This document shows, in pieces, positions 8,145 to 17,021 of a DNA stretch of 64,000 bases. The notes under the pieces were generated by a model, which was given only the letters and a program-made list of their open reading frames with translations, did not search any database and was not told the origin of the DNA. The stretch comes from Archangium violaceum (lineage in GTDB: Bacteria; Myxococcota; Myxococcia; Myxococcales; Myxococcaceae), in contig NZ_CP069396.1 of assembly GCF_016887565.1 (NCBI RefSeq), positions 10,088,001 to 10,152,000 on the forward strand, in the 5' to 3' direction. Position 1 is the stretch's first letter. Every line of letters begins with the position of its first letter. A program made the position numbers and the translations under genes.

Positions 8145-8927
8145 CTACAACGGGCGGCCCAGACGCTCTTCCAGGCGGGCCCGGAAGGTTCTGCTGAGGG
8201 TCAGCTCATGTCCGTCTCGCAGCACCAGCCGGTGATCACCTCCCGGGGTGGGCCGGATGGAGCGGATGCGGTCGAGGTTGACGATCGTCGAGCGGTGCAC
8301 CCGCGCGAAGCTCCGCGTGGGGAGCTGAGCCTCCAACCCTTCGAGCGTCTCGCGCACCAGGTATTCCTCGCGACCGACGTGCACGGTGACGTAGTTGCCC
8401 GCGGCCTCCAACCAGTCCACGTCCTCCACGCGCACCAGGAGTGTCTCGCGCGCGGTCTTCACCACCAGCCGCTCCAGCCATGGCGCGGCGGGGGTCTCGG
8501 GAGAAGCGGGGTGCGAGAGACGTTGGAGAAGCATGGAGAGCTCGGGCGGCAAGGTCGACGGAGGGGATTGCCGCAGCCGCTCCCGTACCCGGGCCAGGGT
8601 CCGCGCGAACCGCTCCCGATCGAACGGCTTGAGCAGGTAGTCCACCGCCGAGGCCTCGAAAGCCCGCACCGCGTGCTCCTGATAGGCGGTGACGAAGATC
8701 ACCAGCGGCATGGGAGGCTCGAGCGCCTCCAGCACCCCGAAGCCATCCCGCTCGGGCATCTGCACGTCGAGGAAGACGATGTCGGGACGCTCACGCCTGA
8801 GCACCTCCAATGCCTCCACCCCATCCGCACACTCGGCGACCAGTTGCACATCGGGAGCCTGGGCCAGCAGGGCCCGAAGCCGGGCCCGCGCGAGCGGCTC
8901 GTCATCCGCGAGGACGGCGCGAATCAT
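8145..8927 (-). CDS. LytTR-family response regulator
   Basis: A 260-residue protein. Residues 1-120 form a receiver domain with the acidic pocket ADDE (residues 7-10), phospho-acceptor Asp54 in FLDVQMP, the switch Thr in VTAY and the conserved Lys in LLKPF. Residues ~155-260 form a LytTR DNA-binding domain (VDWLEAAGNYVTVHV, FARVHRSTIVNLDRI). Its ATG overlaps the stop of the sensor kinase gene as ATGA, so the two are coupled and form a cognate pair. The target genes are unknown; LytTR regulators bind direct repeats upstream of their targets, often genes for secreted or surface products. Confidence 0.93.
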   Translation of the reverse strand: MIRAVLADDEPLARARLRALLAQAPDVQLVAECADGVEALEVLRRERPDIVFLDVQMPERDGFGVLEALEPPMPLVIFVTAYQEHAVRAFEASAVDYLLKPFDRERFARTLARVRERLRQSPPSTLPPELSMLLQRLSHPASPETPAAPWLERLVVKTARETLLVRVEDVDWLEAAGNYVTVHVGREEYLVRETLEGLEAQLPTRSFARVHRSTIVNLDRIRSIRPTPGGDHRLVLRDGHELTLSRTFRARLEERLGRPL

Positions 8928-10030
8928 GCCGTGGAGCTCCGAAAAGGCAGCGTCAGCCGGGCGATGAAGCCGCGAGGTTGACCTGGAACCAGCTCGACCG
9001 CCCCCAGCGGGCCATACAGCCGCTCGATGCGGGCACGCGTGTTGCGCAACCCGACGCCCTCGCGCAGCTCGCGAGGAGGACCTACGCCATCATCGCGCAC
9101 CTCGAGCTCCAGCCGCTCCGCCACGCGCTCGGCGCGCACCACCACCTCGCCGGGTCCGCGCCTCGGAGCGATTCCATGGCGGATGGCGTTCTCCACCAGG
9201 GGTTGGAGCAACAGCGCGGGGACCCGCGCGCCTCGGATCTCCTCGGGCACCTCCAGCCGCACCCGGAGCCGATCGGAGAAACGTGTCTGCTCGATGTCGA
9301 GGTACGGCGCGAGCAGCGCCAGCTCCTCCGCCAGGGAGATCTCATGACGGCCGGCGCTGGCTCCCTCCAGGCTCGCGCGCAGCAGCTCGCTCAACCGGCT
9401 CACCATCCGATCCGCCGCCTCGACGTCCTGGTGCATGAGGGCCGAGATGCCGTGCAGGGCATTGAAGAGGAAGTGTGGATGCAGCTGGCTGCGCAGGAGC
9501 TGGAGTTGGGCCTGAGCGAGCTGGGCCTCCAACTGGCTGGCGCGAAGTTCCCGCTCCGCCAGCGCCCGGATGGAGCGAAGCGCCAGCAGCGCCCCCACGA
9601 TCGCGAAGTAGACGAGCACCTCGAAGTCGGTGGTCTTGGAGAGCAGGAAGAGGAAGTCCCCCCACGCCTCGCGCCATGTCCGGGAAAGCCCCAGGAAGAC
9701 ATGGCGTCCACTGGCGACCAGGGCCAGGTGCACCAGACCGAAGCCGAGCGACGCCACCGCATGAATCCCGAGACGCCACGGCCACCGCCACGCAACCGTG
9801 CGCTCGAAGAGCGCGGCGATGAGGGGCACGAGCAGGGCCCAGGAGAACCACTCCACCGCCCCGCTGCCGAGGGCCTCGGCCCAGCTCACGGGCTCCCCCC
9901 GGCTGGCGCGGTAGATGGAGATCTGCACGCCATACAGCAGCGCCAGCAGCGAGAAGCCGGCGACGGCGAGAGCCGGGAGGAACCAACGGCGGGTGGTGGG
10001 CGACGTGGTCACGGAAGTTCCGGCCAGCAT
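8924..10030 (-). CDS. LytS/YehU-type sensor histidine kinase
   Basis: A 368-residue membrane protein. Several hydrophobic segments fill residues ~15-155, then a short linker helix leads to the His_kinase domain: LHPHFLFNALHGISAL with phospho-acceptor His186, and a short ATPase domain with the N-box LLLQPLVENAIRHG and the G-box region around DDGVGPP and GVGLRNT. There is no extracytoplasmic sensor domain of size, so the signal is probably sensed in or near the membrane. It is the first gene of a coupled pair with the LytTR regulator (4-bp overlap). Confidence 0.92.
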   Translation of the reverse strand: MLAGTSVTTSPTTRRWFLPALAVAGFSLLALLYGVQISIYRASRGEPVSWAEALGSGAVEWFSWALLVPLIAALFERTVAWRWPWRLGIHAVASLGFGLVHLALVASGRHVFLGLSRTWREAWGDFLFLLSKTTDFEVLVYFAIVGALLALRSIRALAERELRASQLEAQLAQAQLQLLRSQLHPHFLFNALHGISALMHQDVEAADRMVSRLSELLRASLEGASAGRHEISLAEELALLAPYLDIEQTRFSDRLRVRLEVPEEIRGARVPALLLQPLVENAIRHGIAPRRGPGEVVVRAERVAERLELEVRDDGVGPPRELREGVGLRNTRARIERLYGPLGAVELVPGQPRGFIARLTLPFRSSTA

Positions 10031-10081
10031 CGCTCATCGGGAGCAGGCTTCGCCACGGGCAGGCCGGTCCTCCCCCGAGGA

Positions 10082-11521
10082 CTAATCGCCCAGCTTCTTC
10101 TTCAGCAGCTCGTTGACCAGCGCCGGGTTGCCCTTGCCCTTCATCGCCTTCATCACCTGGCCCACGAAGAAGCCATAGCTCTGCTTCTTGCCCGCCTTGT
10201 ACTTCTCCACCTCGGCGGCGTTCTTCGCGAGCACCTCGTCCACCACCGCCTCGATGGCCCCCACGTCGCTCACCTGCGCCAGGCCCTTCTCCGCGATGAT
10301 GGCCTCCGGGTCCTTCCCCGTCCGGAACATCTCCCCGAACACGTCCTTGCCCGCGTTCGCCGAGATGGTCCCCTTCTCCACCGCCCCCAGCAGGTTGGCG
10401 AACTGCACCGTCGAGAAGCGCAGCGTGGTGACCGTCCCGCCCTCGTCCTTCAGCAGCCGCAGCAGCTCCCCGAGGAACCAGTTCGACAACCGCTTGTAGT
10501 CCTTGAAGTGCTGCGCCACCGCCTCGAAGTAGTCCGCCAGCGGGCGCTCCGCGCACAGGATCTTCGCGTCGTACGCCGGCAGCCCGTACTGGCTCATGAA
10601 GCGCGTCACCTTCGCCCGGGGCAGCTCCGGCAGCGACTTCGCCACCTCGTCGATCCGCTCGTTCGTCACGTGCAGCGGCGGAAGGTCCGGCTCCGGGAAG
10701 TAGCGGTAGTCGTGCGCCTCCTCCTTCGAGCGCATCGAGCGCGTCACGCCCTTGTTCGGGTCGTACAGCCGCGTCTCCTGGTCCACCTTCCCGCCCGACT
10801 CGATGACGTCCACCTGGCGGGCGATCTCGTACTCGATGGCCTGCTTCACGAACCGGAATGAGTTGATGTTCTTCAGCTCCACCCGCTGGCCGTACGCCGT
10901 GGCGCCCTTGCGCATCACCGACACGTTGGCGTCACAGCGGAACGAGCCCTCCTCCATGTTCCCGTCGTTCACCCCGAGGTACACCAGCACGTCCCGCAGG
11001 GCCTTCAGGTAGTCCACCGCCTCGTCCGCGCTCCGCAGGTCCGGATCGCCGACGATCTCCAGTAGCGGCACCCCCGCGCGGTTCAGGTCCACCAGACTCT
11101 CGCTCGCCGAGGCGTCGTGCACGCTCTTGCCCGCGTCCTCCTCCATGTGGATGCGGCGGACGCGGATGACCTTCTCGCCCTCGGCCATGTCCACCGTGAG
11201 CGTCCCGTGCTCGCAGATGGGCTGGTCGAACTGGGTGATCTGATAGCCCTTCGGCAGGTCCGGATAGAAGTAGTTCTTCCGGCTCCACACGCTCGTCTTG
11301 TTGATGGTGCAGCCGAGCGCCAGCCCCGTGCGGATGGCGTACTCCACCACGCGCGCGTTCAGCACCGGCAGCACGCCGGGCAAGCCCAGGCACACCGGGC
11401 AGGTGTTCTGGTTGGGCGCCGCGCCGAACTCGGTGGAGCAGCCACAGAAGATCTTCGTGTTCGTCAGCAGCTGGGCGTGGACCTCGAGCCCGATGACTGG
11501 CTGGAAATCGCTCAGGGGCAT
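10082..11521 (-). CDS. gatB: Asp-tRNA(Asn)/Glu-tRNA(Gln) amidotransferase subunit B
   Basis: A 479-residue protein, the usual GatB length. The N-terminus has the family signature [10 protein letters not shown] and the four zinc-binding cysteines FCGC and CPVC (Cys26, Cys28, Cys41, Cys44), followed by the kinase-like domain ([27 protein letters not shown]). The C-terminal helical YqeY-like domain (about 330-479) holds the tRNA. GatB phosphorylates the mischarged Glu or Asp on tRNA so that ammonia from GatA can amidate it. Last gene of the leftward operon zinc-ribbon gene-gatC-gatA-gatB. The start is the ATG before Pro-Leu-Ser-Asp. Confidence 0.97.
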   Translation of the reverse strand: MPLSDFQPVIGLEVHAQLLTNTKIFCGCSTEFGAAPNQNTCPVCLGLPGVLPVLNARVVEYAIRTGLALGCTINKTSVWSRKNYFYPDLPKGYQITQFDQPICEHGTLTVDMAEGEKVIRVRRIHMEEDAGKSVHDASASESLVDLNRAGVPLLEIVGDPDLRSADEAVDYLKALRDVLVYLGVNDGNMEEGSFRCDANVSVMRKGATAYGQRVELKNINSFRFVKQAIEYEIARQVDVIESGGKVDQETRLYDPNKGVTRSMRSKEEAHDYRYFPEPDLPPLHVTNERIDEVAKSLPELPRAKVTRFMSQYGLPAYDAKILCAERPLADYFEAVAQHFKDYKRLSNWFLGELLRLLKDEGGTVTTLRFSTVQFANLLGAVEKGTISANAGKDVFGEMFRTGKDPEAIIAEKGLAQVSDVGAIEAVVDEVLAKNAAEVEKYKAGKKQSYGFFVGQVMKAMKGKGNPALVNELLKKKLGD

Positions 11522-11543
11522 GGCCTCTCCCGGAAGTGCTCTC

Positions 11544-13004
11544 TCAGATGGGCGCCAGGCGCCGCGTGAAGTCGTGCTCGCGCTCGAAGGCCCGGGCAAT
11601 CCGCAACAGCTTCGCCTCGTCGAACGGGCGGCCCATGAGCTGCAACCCGATGGGCAGGCCCGCCTTCGTGAAGCCACACGGCAGCGACAGGCCGGGCAGC
11701 CCCGCCAGGTTGCACGGCAGCGTGCACACGTCCATGAGGTACATGGACAGCGGGTCGTTCACCTTCTCGCCCAGCTTGAAGGCCGGCACCGGCGAGGTGG
11801 GCGTCACCAGCGCGTCCACCTGGGCGAACGCCTTGGTGAAGTCCTCGCGGATGAGCGTCCGCACCTTCTGCGCCTTCAAGTAGTAGGCGTCGTAGTACCC
11901 CGCCGACAGCGCGTAGGTGCCCAGCATGATGCGACGCTTCACCTCGGGGCCGAAGCCCTCGTCGCGCGTCATGCCGTACATGTCCTTGAGCCCCTTGACG
12001 TCACGCGCCCGGTGGCCGTAGCGCACGCCGTCGTAGCGGGCCAGGTTGCTCGAGGCCTCCGCCGGGGCCAGCAGGTAGTACGTCGCCAGGGCGTACTTCG
12101 TGTGCGGCAGCGAGACGTCCACCAGCGTGGCGCCCAGCCGCTCGTACTCCTTCAACGCCGAGCGCACCGACGCCTCCACCTCGGGGTCCATCCCCTCGAC
12201 GAAGTACTCGCGCGGCACGCCCAGCTTCAGCCCGGCCACCCCCTGCTCCAGGTCCGCCAGGTAGTCCGGCACGTCCGCCGGCGCCGAGGTCGAGTCCAGC
12301 GGATCATGCCGCGCCAGCACCTTCATCAACGCCGCCACGTCCCCCACCGTGCGCGCCATGGGGCCCGGCGCGTCCAGCGAAGAGGCATAGGAGATGACGC
12401 CGTAGCGCGACACGCGCCCGTAGGTGGGCTTGAGACCCACGGTGTTGGTGAGCGCCGCCGGCTGGCGGATGGAGCCGCCCGTGTCCGTGCCCAGCGTGCC
12501 GAACACCTCGCGCGCCGCCAGCGCCGCCGCCGAGCCTCCCGAGGAGCCTCCCGGCGTGCGCGTCACGTCCCACGGGTTGTGGCAGGGGCCGTAGGCGCTC
12601 GACTCGTTGGACGAGCCCATCGCGAACTCGTCCTGGTTGAGCTTGCCGAGGATCGGCATCCCCGCTTCCTTCAACAGCCGCACCGGGGTGGCGTCGTACG
12701 GCGGGACGAAACCCTTCAGGATGCGCGAGGCGCAGGTGGTCTCCACGCCCTCGGTGAGGAAGATGTCCTTGACCGCCACCGGCACGCCATCGAACGGCCC
12801 GTGCGGATTGCCGGACTTGCGGCGCGCGTCACTGGCCTCGGCGGCCGCCAGGGCCCCGCGCTCGTCCAGCCGCAGGAAGGCCTTCACCTTCCCGTCCACC
12901 TGGGAGATGCGCGCCAGGCATGCCTGGGTGGCCTCCACGGAAGTCACTTCCCCCGAGGCCAGCTTCGCCGCCAGCTCCAGCAGGGTGAGATCGGTCAGCT
13001 GCAT
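11544..13004 (-). CDS. gatA: Asp-tRNA(Asn)/Glu-tRNA(Gln) amidotransferase subunit A
   Basis: A 486-residue amidase-signature enzyme. The Ser-cisSer-Lys triad is at Lys79 (VAVKD), Ser154 (TPGGSSGG) and Ser178 (TDTGGSIR). GatA hydrolyses glutamine and channels ammonia to GatB. Its stop lies 22 bp before gatB, and its start is 4 bp after gatC, so the three subunits are made in order from one message. No unusual insertions or missing residues were seen. Confidence 0.97.
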   Translation of the reverse strand: MQLTDLTLLELAAKLASGEVTSVEATQACLARISQVDGKVKAFLRLDERGALAAAEASDARRKSGNPHGPFDGVPVAVKDIFLTEGVETTCASRILKGFVPPYDATPVRLLKEAGMPILGKLNQDEFAMGSSNESSAYGPCHNPWDVTRTPGGSSGGSAAALAAREVFGTLGTDTGGSIRQPAALTNTVGLKPTYGRVSRYGVISYASSLDAPGPMARTVGDVAALMKVLARHDPLDSTSAPADVPDYLADLEQGVAGLKLGVPREYFVEGMDPEVEASVRSALKEYERLGATLVDVSLPHTKYALATYYLLAPAEASSNLARYDGVRYGHRARDVKGLKDMYGMTRDEGFGPEVKRRIMLGTYALSAGYYDAYYLKAQKVRTLIREDFTKAFAQVDALVTPTSPVPAFKLGEKVNDPLSMYLMDVCTLPCNLAGLPGLSLPCGFTKAGLPIGLQLMGRPFDEAKLLRIARAFEREHDFTRRLAPI

Positions 13005-13008
13005 GGCG

Positions 13009-13296
13009 TCACTCCAGGATCTTCGGGACGGCGAAGCTGGTGCCCACCTTGGCCGGCGCGTTGGCCAGCGACTTCTCCGGTGGCAGCGAGGGCCGCGTCA
13101 CGTCCTCGCGCAGCAGCGAGGACGCGAGCGTGGCGTGCGAGGTCGGCTCCACGCCGCTCACGTCGAGCTCCTGCAACTGCGCCACCGCGTCCAGGATGGC
13201 GGAGAGCTGCGTGGCGTAGCGCTCCTCCTCCTCGGGCGTCAGCGACAGCCGCGCCAGGGTGGCCACGTGTCGGACCTGCTCGACGGTGAGCTTCAT
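13009..13296 (-). CDS. gatC: Asp-tRNA(Asn)/Glu-tRNA(Gln) amidotransferase subunit C
   Basis: A 95-residue protein of typical GatC length with the opening [20 protein letters not shown] and a C-terminal FAVPKIL, both family hallmarks. GatC is the small belt subunit that wraps around and stabilises GatA and GatB. The ATG at 13296 has GGAGG a few bases upstream. Genes before and after it are within 15 bp on the same strand. Confidence 0.95.
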   Translation of the reverse strand: MKLTVEQVRHVATLARLSLTPEEEERYATQLSAILDAVAQLQELDVSGVEPTSHATLASSLLREDVTRPSLPPEKSLANAPAKVGTSFAVPKILE

Positions 13297-13310
13297 GGGC
13301 CTCCTCCGCG

Positions 13311-13640
13311 CTACTTGTTCTTGAACAGGTTGAGGACGGCGCCCATCCACTTGCCACTGTTCTCGTGCGACATCTGCTGCTGGAGCCGCCCCAGCTCGCC
13401 CGCGTCCAGGAAGATGCCGTGGCAGTTGAAGCAGGTCTCGATCTCCACGTCGCCGTGCTTGACCGGCTGCAGGTCCATGCCGCACTTGGGACACTTCATC
13501 CAGTGGAGCTTCTTGAGCTCCTCGCGCTGCTGGGCGGCCAGTGAATGGGCCTGCTCGAGTGCCAGCTTGCGCTTCTTCTCGATCTCCTCGCGCGCGAAGT
13601 ATTCCTCTTCAGTCGACGACGGCTTGTCCGGGTGGGCCAT
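13311..13640 (-). CDS. Small zinc-ribbon protein (zf-TFIIB type)
   Basis: A 109-residue protein. The N-terminal half is a charged helix (EEEYFAREEIEKKRKLALEQ), and the C-terminal half is a zinc ribbon with the pairs CPKC and CFNC. The spacing and the following GIFLDAGELGRL match the zf-TFIIB family, small proteins of unknown role. The ATG has AGGAGA at good spacing upstream. It is the first gene of the gat operon (14 bp before gatC) and is divergent from ftsK. Whether it helps the amidotransferase or is merely co-transcribed cannot be told. Confidence 0.8.
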   Translation of the reverse strand: MAHPDKPSSTEEEYFAREEIEKKRKLALEQAHSLAAQQREELKKLHWMKCPKCGMDLQPVKHGDVEIETCFNCHGIFLDAGELGRLQQQMSHENSGKWMGAVLNLFKNK

Positions 13641-13751
13641 GATGTAGGTCTCCTGGGTCCTGATACTCGGCCAGGGCAAGATACATGCTCCGCCCCCGGC
13701 TGGTGCTTCAAAGTGGTAGCCCCGTGTACCTCTGGACGGCCAGCCGGAAAA

Positions 13752-13779
13752 TTGACCGCCCCCCCTCCCTCCCTACACT
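13752..13779 (+). promoter_or_regulatory. Candidate sigma-70 promoter of ftsK
   Basis: TTGACC, a 16-bp spacer and TACACT lie 45 bp before the ftsK start in the 184-bp spacer between the divergent zinc-ribbon gene and ftsK. The match to the -35/-10 consensus is fair for a GC-rich genome. A start site has not been shown. Confidence 0.45.
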
Positions 13780-13824
13780 CCGCGGACGGCTGCTACAGCC
13801 CGCTACGGGGAGTGTGAGGAAGTC

Positions 13825-16800
13825 ATGGCGGAACGGAAGGCCAGAGCGGAGAAGACGGTCCTTTCGAGGCAGGACATCGCCACGCGCCGCAAGGCGCTCG
13901 CGGAGAAGAAGGCCAAGAGAGGGGGCGGAGACGCGGGTCCCGGTCAACGGGCCCTCGTGGGCCTCTTCCTGATGGTCGCCTCGGTGTTGTCCTTGATCTC
14001 GGTGGCCACCTTCGACGTGAGGGACCGCAGGGGCCCGGGATTCCAGAACGCGGTGGGCCCCATGGGCCACCTCGTCGCCGAGGCCCTGCGGGGAATGCTC
14101 GGGGTGTGGGCCTATCTGCTCCCCCTGTGCGGCGTCTACGCGGCCATGGTGGTCTTCGTGGGAAGCCGGGAGCGGCGCCGCTGGCCGCAGCTGGTGGCCT
14201 TCGTGCTGCTGACGCTCAGCGGCGCGGTGCTGGCCCAGCTCTTCCTGGGCAACCAGCCCGGCCAGGCCCACCCGCCCGGCGGCTTCGTGGGCGCCACGCT
14301 CGGCGGCATGCTGGTGGGGCTGTTCTCCACCGTCGGCACCGTCATCCTGGTGACGTCGGTGTGCGCCGCCGCGCTCATCGTCGGCACCCAGTACACCTTC
14401 CTCAAGCTGTGCTCGCTGGCGTGGGCCGGCGCCACCGTGGTCGGCCGGCGCATCCAGGAGAACGCCCTCACCTTCTGGGAGCAGCAGAAGGTCAACTACA
14501 AGGAGCGGCAGGAGCGCCTCGCCCAGGAGAAGGAGGAGGAGGCCGCCTTCCTCGCGCAGCTCGAGGAGGAGGAGGCCGAGCTGGAGGAGGCCGAGCGTCT
14601 GGCCGCGGACGCCGAGGCCGCCGAGGCGGAGGCCATGGCCGAGGAGGCCGTGCGTCTGGCCCGCCAGGAGGAGAAGGAGCGCGCCGCCGCCGCGAAGCAG
14701 GCGGCCAAGGAAGCGCGCGAGGCGGGGAAGAAGAAGCCCTCCGACGAGCCCGCCAGCACGCCCGTCATCGTCACGCCGCCCGCGCCCTCTCGTCCGGCGC
14801 CGGGAGCGGATCCGGTGTGGGCGTCCTTCCTGGCCCCCTCGGGCGCCGCCAACGCGGTGCCCAACCCGCCGCCCCCCGGGCCCGCCGAGGCCCCTCGTGG
14901 CAAGCGGGGCAAGACACCGAACATCGTCACCGGACCGGCTCCGGCCGCCGAGCTGCCCGAGGCGGCTCCAGCGGACGAGGCCATGGCCGCCCGGCCCGTG
15001 GCCTCGGGGCCCGCCGCTCCGGCGGCTCCCGTGGTCTCGGCGGCGCCCTCGGCCCTCGTGCCGGCTTCGCCCTCGGCGCTGGCAGCGCGCACGCCGCTCA
15101 TCGTGGAGCCCAAGGCCCCGCCCAAGCCCACCGCCGTCGTCGCCAAGAAGAAGGAGCTGGAGTTCCAGTTCGTGGGCGGCCGCACCAGCTTCTCGCTGCC
15201 CCCGCTGGACGTGCTGGAGATCGAGAAGAAGGAGCGCTCCGCGCTGGACAAGGAGGCCTTCCTCACCACGGCGGAGAAGCTGCGCGCGAAGCTCGCGGAC
15301 TTCGGCATCTCCGGCGAGGTGGTGGAGATCCGCCCCGGCCCCGTGGTCACCATGTACGAGTTCCTCCCGGGGCCCGGCATCAAGGTGAGCAAGATCGCCG
15401 CGCTCCAGGACGACCTGGCCATGGCCATGGAGGCCATGCGCGTGCGCATCGTGGCGCCCATCCCCGGCAAGGGCGTGGTGGGCATCGAGGTGCCCAACCG
15501 CGATCGCGAGACGGTCTACCTCAAGGAGATCGCCGAGCAGGACGTGTTCCAGAAGTCGGCCAGCAAGCTCACCATGTGCGTGGGCAAGGACATCGAGGGC
15601 ATGCCGTACGTCTTCGACCTGGCCAAGGCGCCCCACCTGCTCATCGCGGGTACCACCGGCTCCGGTAAGTCCGTGGCGGTGAACTCGATGATCATGAGCA
15701 TCCTCCTGAAGTCCACGCCGGAGGAGGTCCGCTTCATCATGGTGGACCCGAAGATGCTCGAGCTCTCCGTGTACGAGGGCATCCCCCACCTGCTGCTGCC
15801 GGTGGTGACGGACCCGAAGAAGGCGGCGCTCGCGCTGCGCTGGGCCGTGGAGGAGATGGAGCGGCGCTACCAGATGCTCTCCGAGGCGGGCGTGCGCAAC
15901 ATCGCCGGCTTCAACAAGTTCGTGGAGACGCAGGACGCCGAGAAGGCCAACGCGAAGCCCGCCGAGGAGTCCGCCAGGAAGGTCGCGCCGAAGAAGCCCA
16001 GGAAGGTGGTCGTGGTGGATGTGGCCACGCCCGAGGACGCCATCATCGAGGAGTCCACTCCGGCCAGCGCCAGCGCGGGCCCCGGGGTCGCCGCGCCCAG
16101 GGACGACATGGAGGACCTGCGCGAGGCCCTGCCCGAGCCCGAGGAGGCTCCGGTGGCCGCCGAGGCCGCGGGCGAGGACGACGACGACGGGATGTCCGAT
16201 GCCGTGGAGGCCGCGCTCGATGCCGCCGGGGACTCGGAGTCGTCCCGGGAAGAGAAGAAGGAGTGGAAGAAGCTGCCCTACATCGTCGTCATCATCGACG
16301 AGCTGGCGGATCTGATGATGGTGGCCAGCCGCGAGGTGGAGACGTACGTGGCGCGCCTGGCGCAGATGGCTCGCGCGGCCGGCATCCACCTGATGGTGGC
16401 CACGCAGCGTCCGTCCACGGACGTCGTCACGGGCATCATCAAGGCCAACTTCCCCACGCGCATCAGCTTCATGCTGCGCTCGAAGCCGGACTCGATGACG
16501 ATTCTGGGCACGGTGGGCGCCGAGGCCCTGCTGGGCATGGGCGACATGCTCATCATGCCGCCCACGAGCGCGCACCTGCAGCGCGTGCACGGCGCCTTCG
16601 TGTCGGAGAACGAAATCAAGAAGGCGGTGGACCACCTCAAGTCGCAGGGCAAGCCCGTCTACGACGAGTCCATCCTCAAGCCGCGCGACGAGGACTCCGA
16701 GGGCGGTGGTGGCGAGGAGGACGAGCTGTCCGACGAGCTGTACGACCAGGCGCTCGCGACGGTGAGCGAGATGCGGGCGGTGTCCATCTCGATGCTCCAG

Positions 16801-16947
16801 CGCAAGATGCGCATCGGCTACAACCGCGCGGCGCGCATGATCGAACGCATGGAGCGCGATGGCGTGGTGGGCCCGGCCGACGGCGCCAAGCCGCGCGAGG
16901 TGCTCATCCGCGGCGTGGGCGAGATGCCCGGAGCCGGCGCCGCCTGA
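13825..16947 (+). CDS. ftsK: FtsK/SpoIIIE-family DNA translocase
   Basis: A 1040-residue protein. The N-terminal part (about residues 45-215) has four hydrophobic segments, then a Glu/Ala-rich linker to ~480. The motor has Walker A GTTGSGKS (about residues 607-614) and Walker B IVVIIDELADLMM (about 818-828), plus MARAAGIHLMVATQRPS. The C-terminal gamma domain (about 965-1035: SMLQRKMRIGYNRAARMIERME) reads orientation sequences on DNA. FtsK pumps chromosome DNA through the division septum and activates XerCD. An acidic, Ala/Pro-rich stretch of roughly 100 residues (about 705-812) sits between Walker A and Walker B, where E. coli FtsK has only a short loop. Confidence 0.95.
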   Translation: MAERKARAEKTVLSRQDIATRRKALAEKKAKRGGGDAGPGQRALVGLFLMVASVLSLISVATFDVRDRRGPGFQNAVGPMGHLVAEALRGMLGVWAYLLPLCGVYAAMVVFVGSRERRRWPQLVAFVLLTLSGAVLAQLFLGNQPGQAHPPGGFVGATLGGMLVGLFSTVGTVILVTSVCAAALIVGTQYTFLKLCSLAWAGATVVGRRIQENALTFWEQQKVNYKERQERLAQEKEEEAAFLAQLEEEEAELEEAERLAADAEAAEAEAMAEEAVRLARQEEKERAAAAKQAAKEAREAGKKKPSDEPASTPVIVTPPAPSRPAPGADPVWASFLAPSGAANAVPNPPPPGPAEAPRGKRGKTPNIVTGPAPAAELPEAAPADEAMAARPVASGPAAPAAPVVSAAPSALVPASPSALAARTPLIVEPKAPPKPTAVVAKKKELEFQFVGGRTSFSLPPLDVLEIEKKERSALDKEAFLTTAEKLRAKLADFGISGEVVEIRPGPVVTMYEFLPGPGIKVSKIAALQDDLAMAMEAMRVRIVAPIPGKGVVGIEVPNRDRETVYLKEIAEQDVFQKSASKLTMCVGKDIEGMPYVFDLAKAPHLLIAGTTGSGKSVAVNSMIMSILLKSTPEEVRFIMVDPKMLELSVYEGIPHLLLPVVTDPKKAALALRWAVEEMERRYQMLSEAGVRNIAGFNKFVETQDAEKANAKPAEESARKVAPKKPRKVVVVDVATPEDAIIEESTPASASAGPGVAAPRDDMEDLREALPEPEEAPVAAEAAGEDDDDGMSDAVEAALDAAGDSESSREEKKEWKKLPYIVVIIDELADLMMVASREVETYVARLAQMARAAGIHLMVATQRPSTDVVTGIIKANFPTRISFMLRSKPDSMTILGTVGAEALLGMGDMLIMPPTSAHLQRVHGAFVSENEIKKAVDHLKSQGKPVYDESILKPRDEDSEGGGGEEDELSDELYDQALATVSEMRAVSISMLQRKMRIGYNRAARMIERMERDGVVGPADGAKPREVLIRGVGEMPGAGAA

Positions 16948-16963
16948 GCGGGATGTGCGGGAG

Positions 16964-16987
16964 GGAGGCCCCGGGGAGGGGGCCTCC
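16964..16987 (+). terminator. Stem-loop terminator after ftsK
   Basis: GGAGGCCCC and GGGGCCTCC form a perfect 9-bp stem with a 6-base loop, 16 bp after the ftsK stop, followed by a weakly T-rich stretch (TTCGTGT). No strong U-run is present, so termination may be incomplete. Confidence 0.55.
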
Positions 16988-17021
16988 TTCGTGTCAGTGT
17001 TTCCGTATATCTTCAGCGGAA

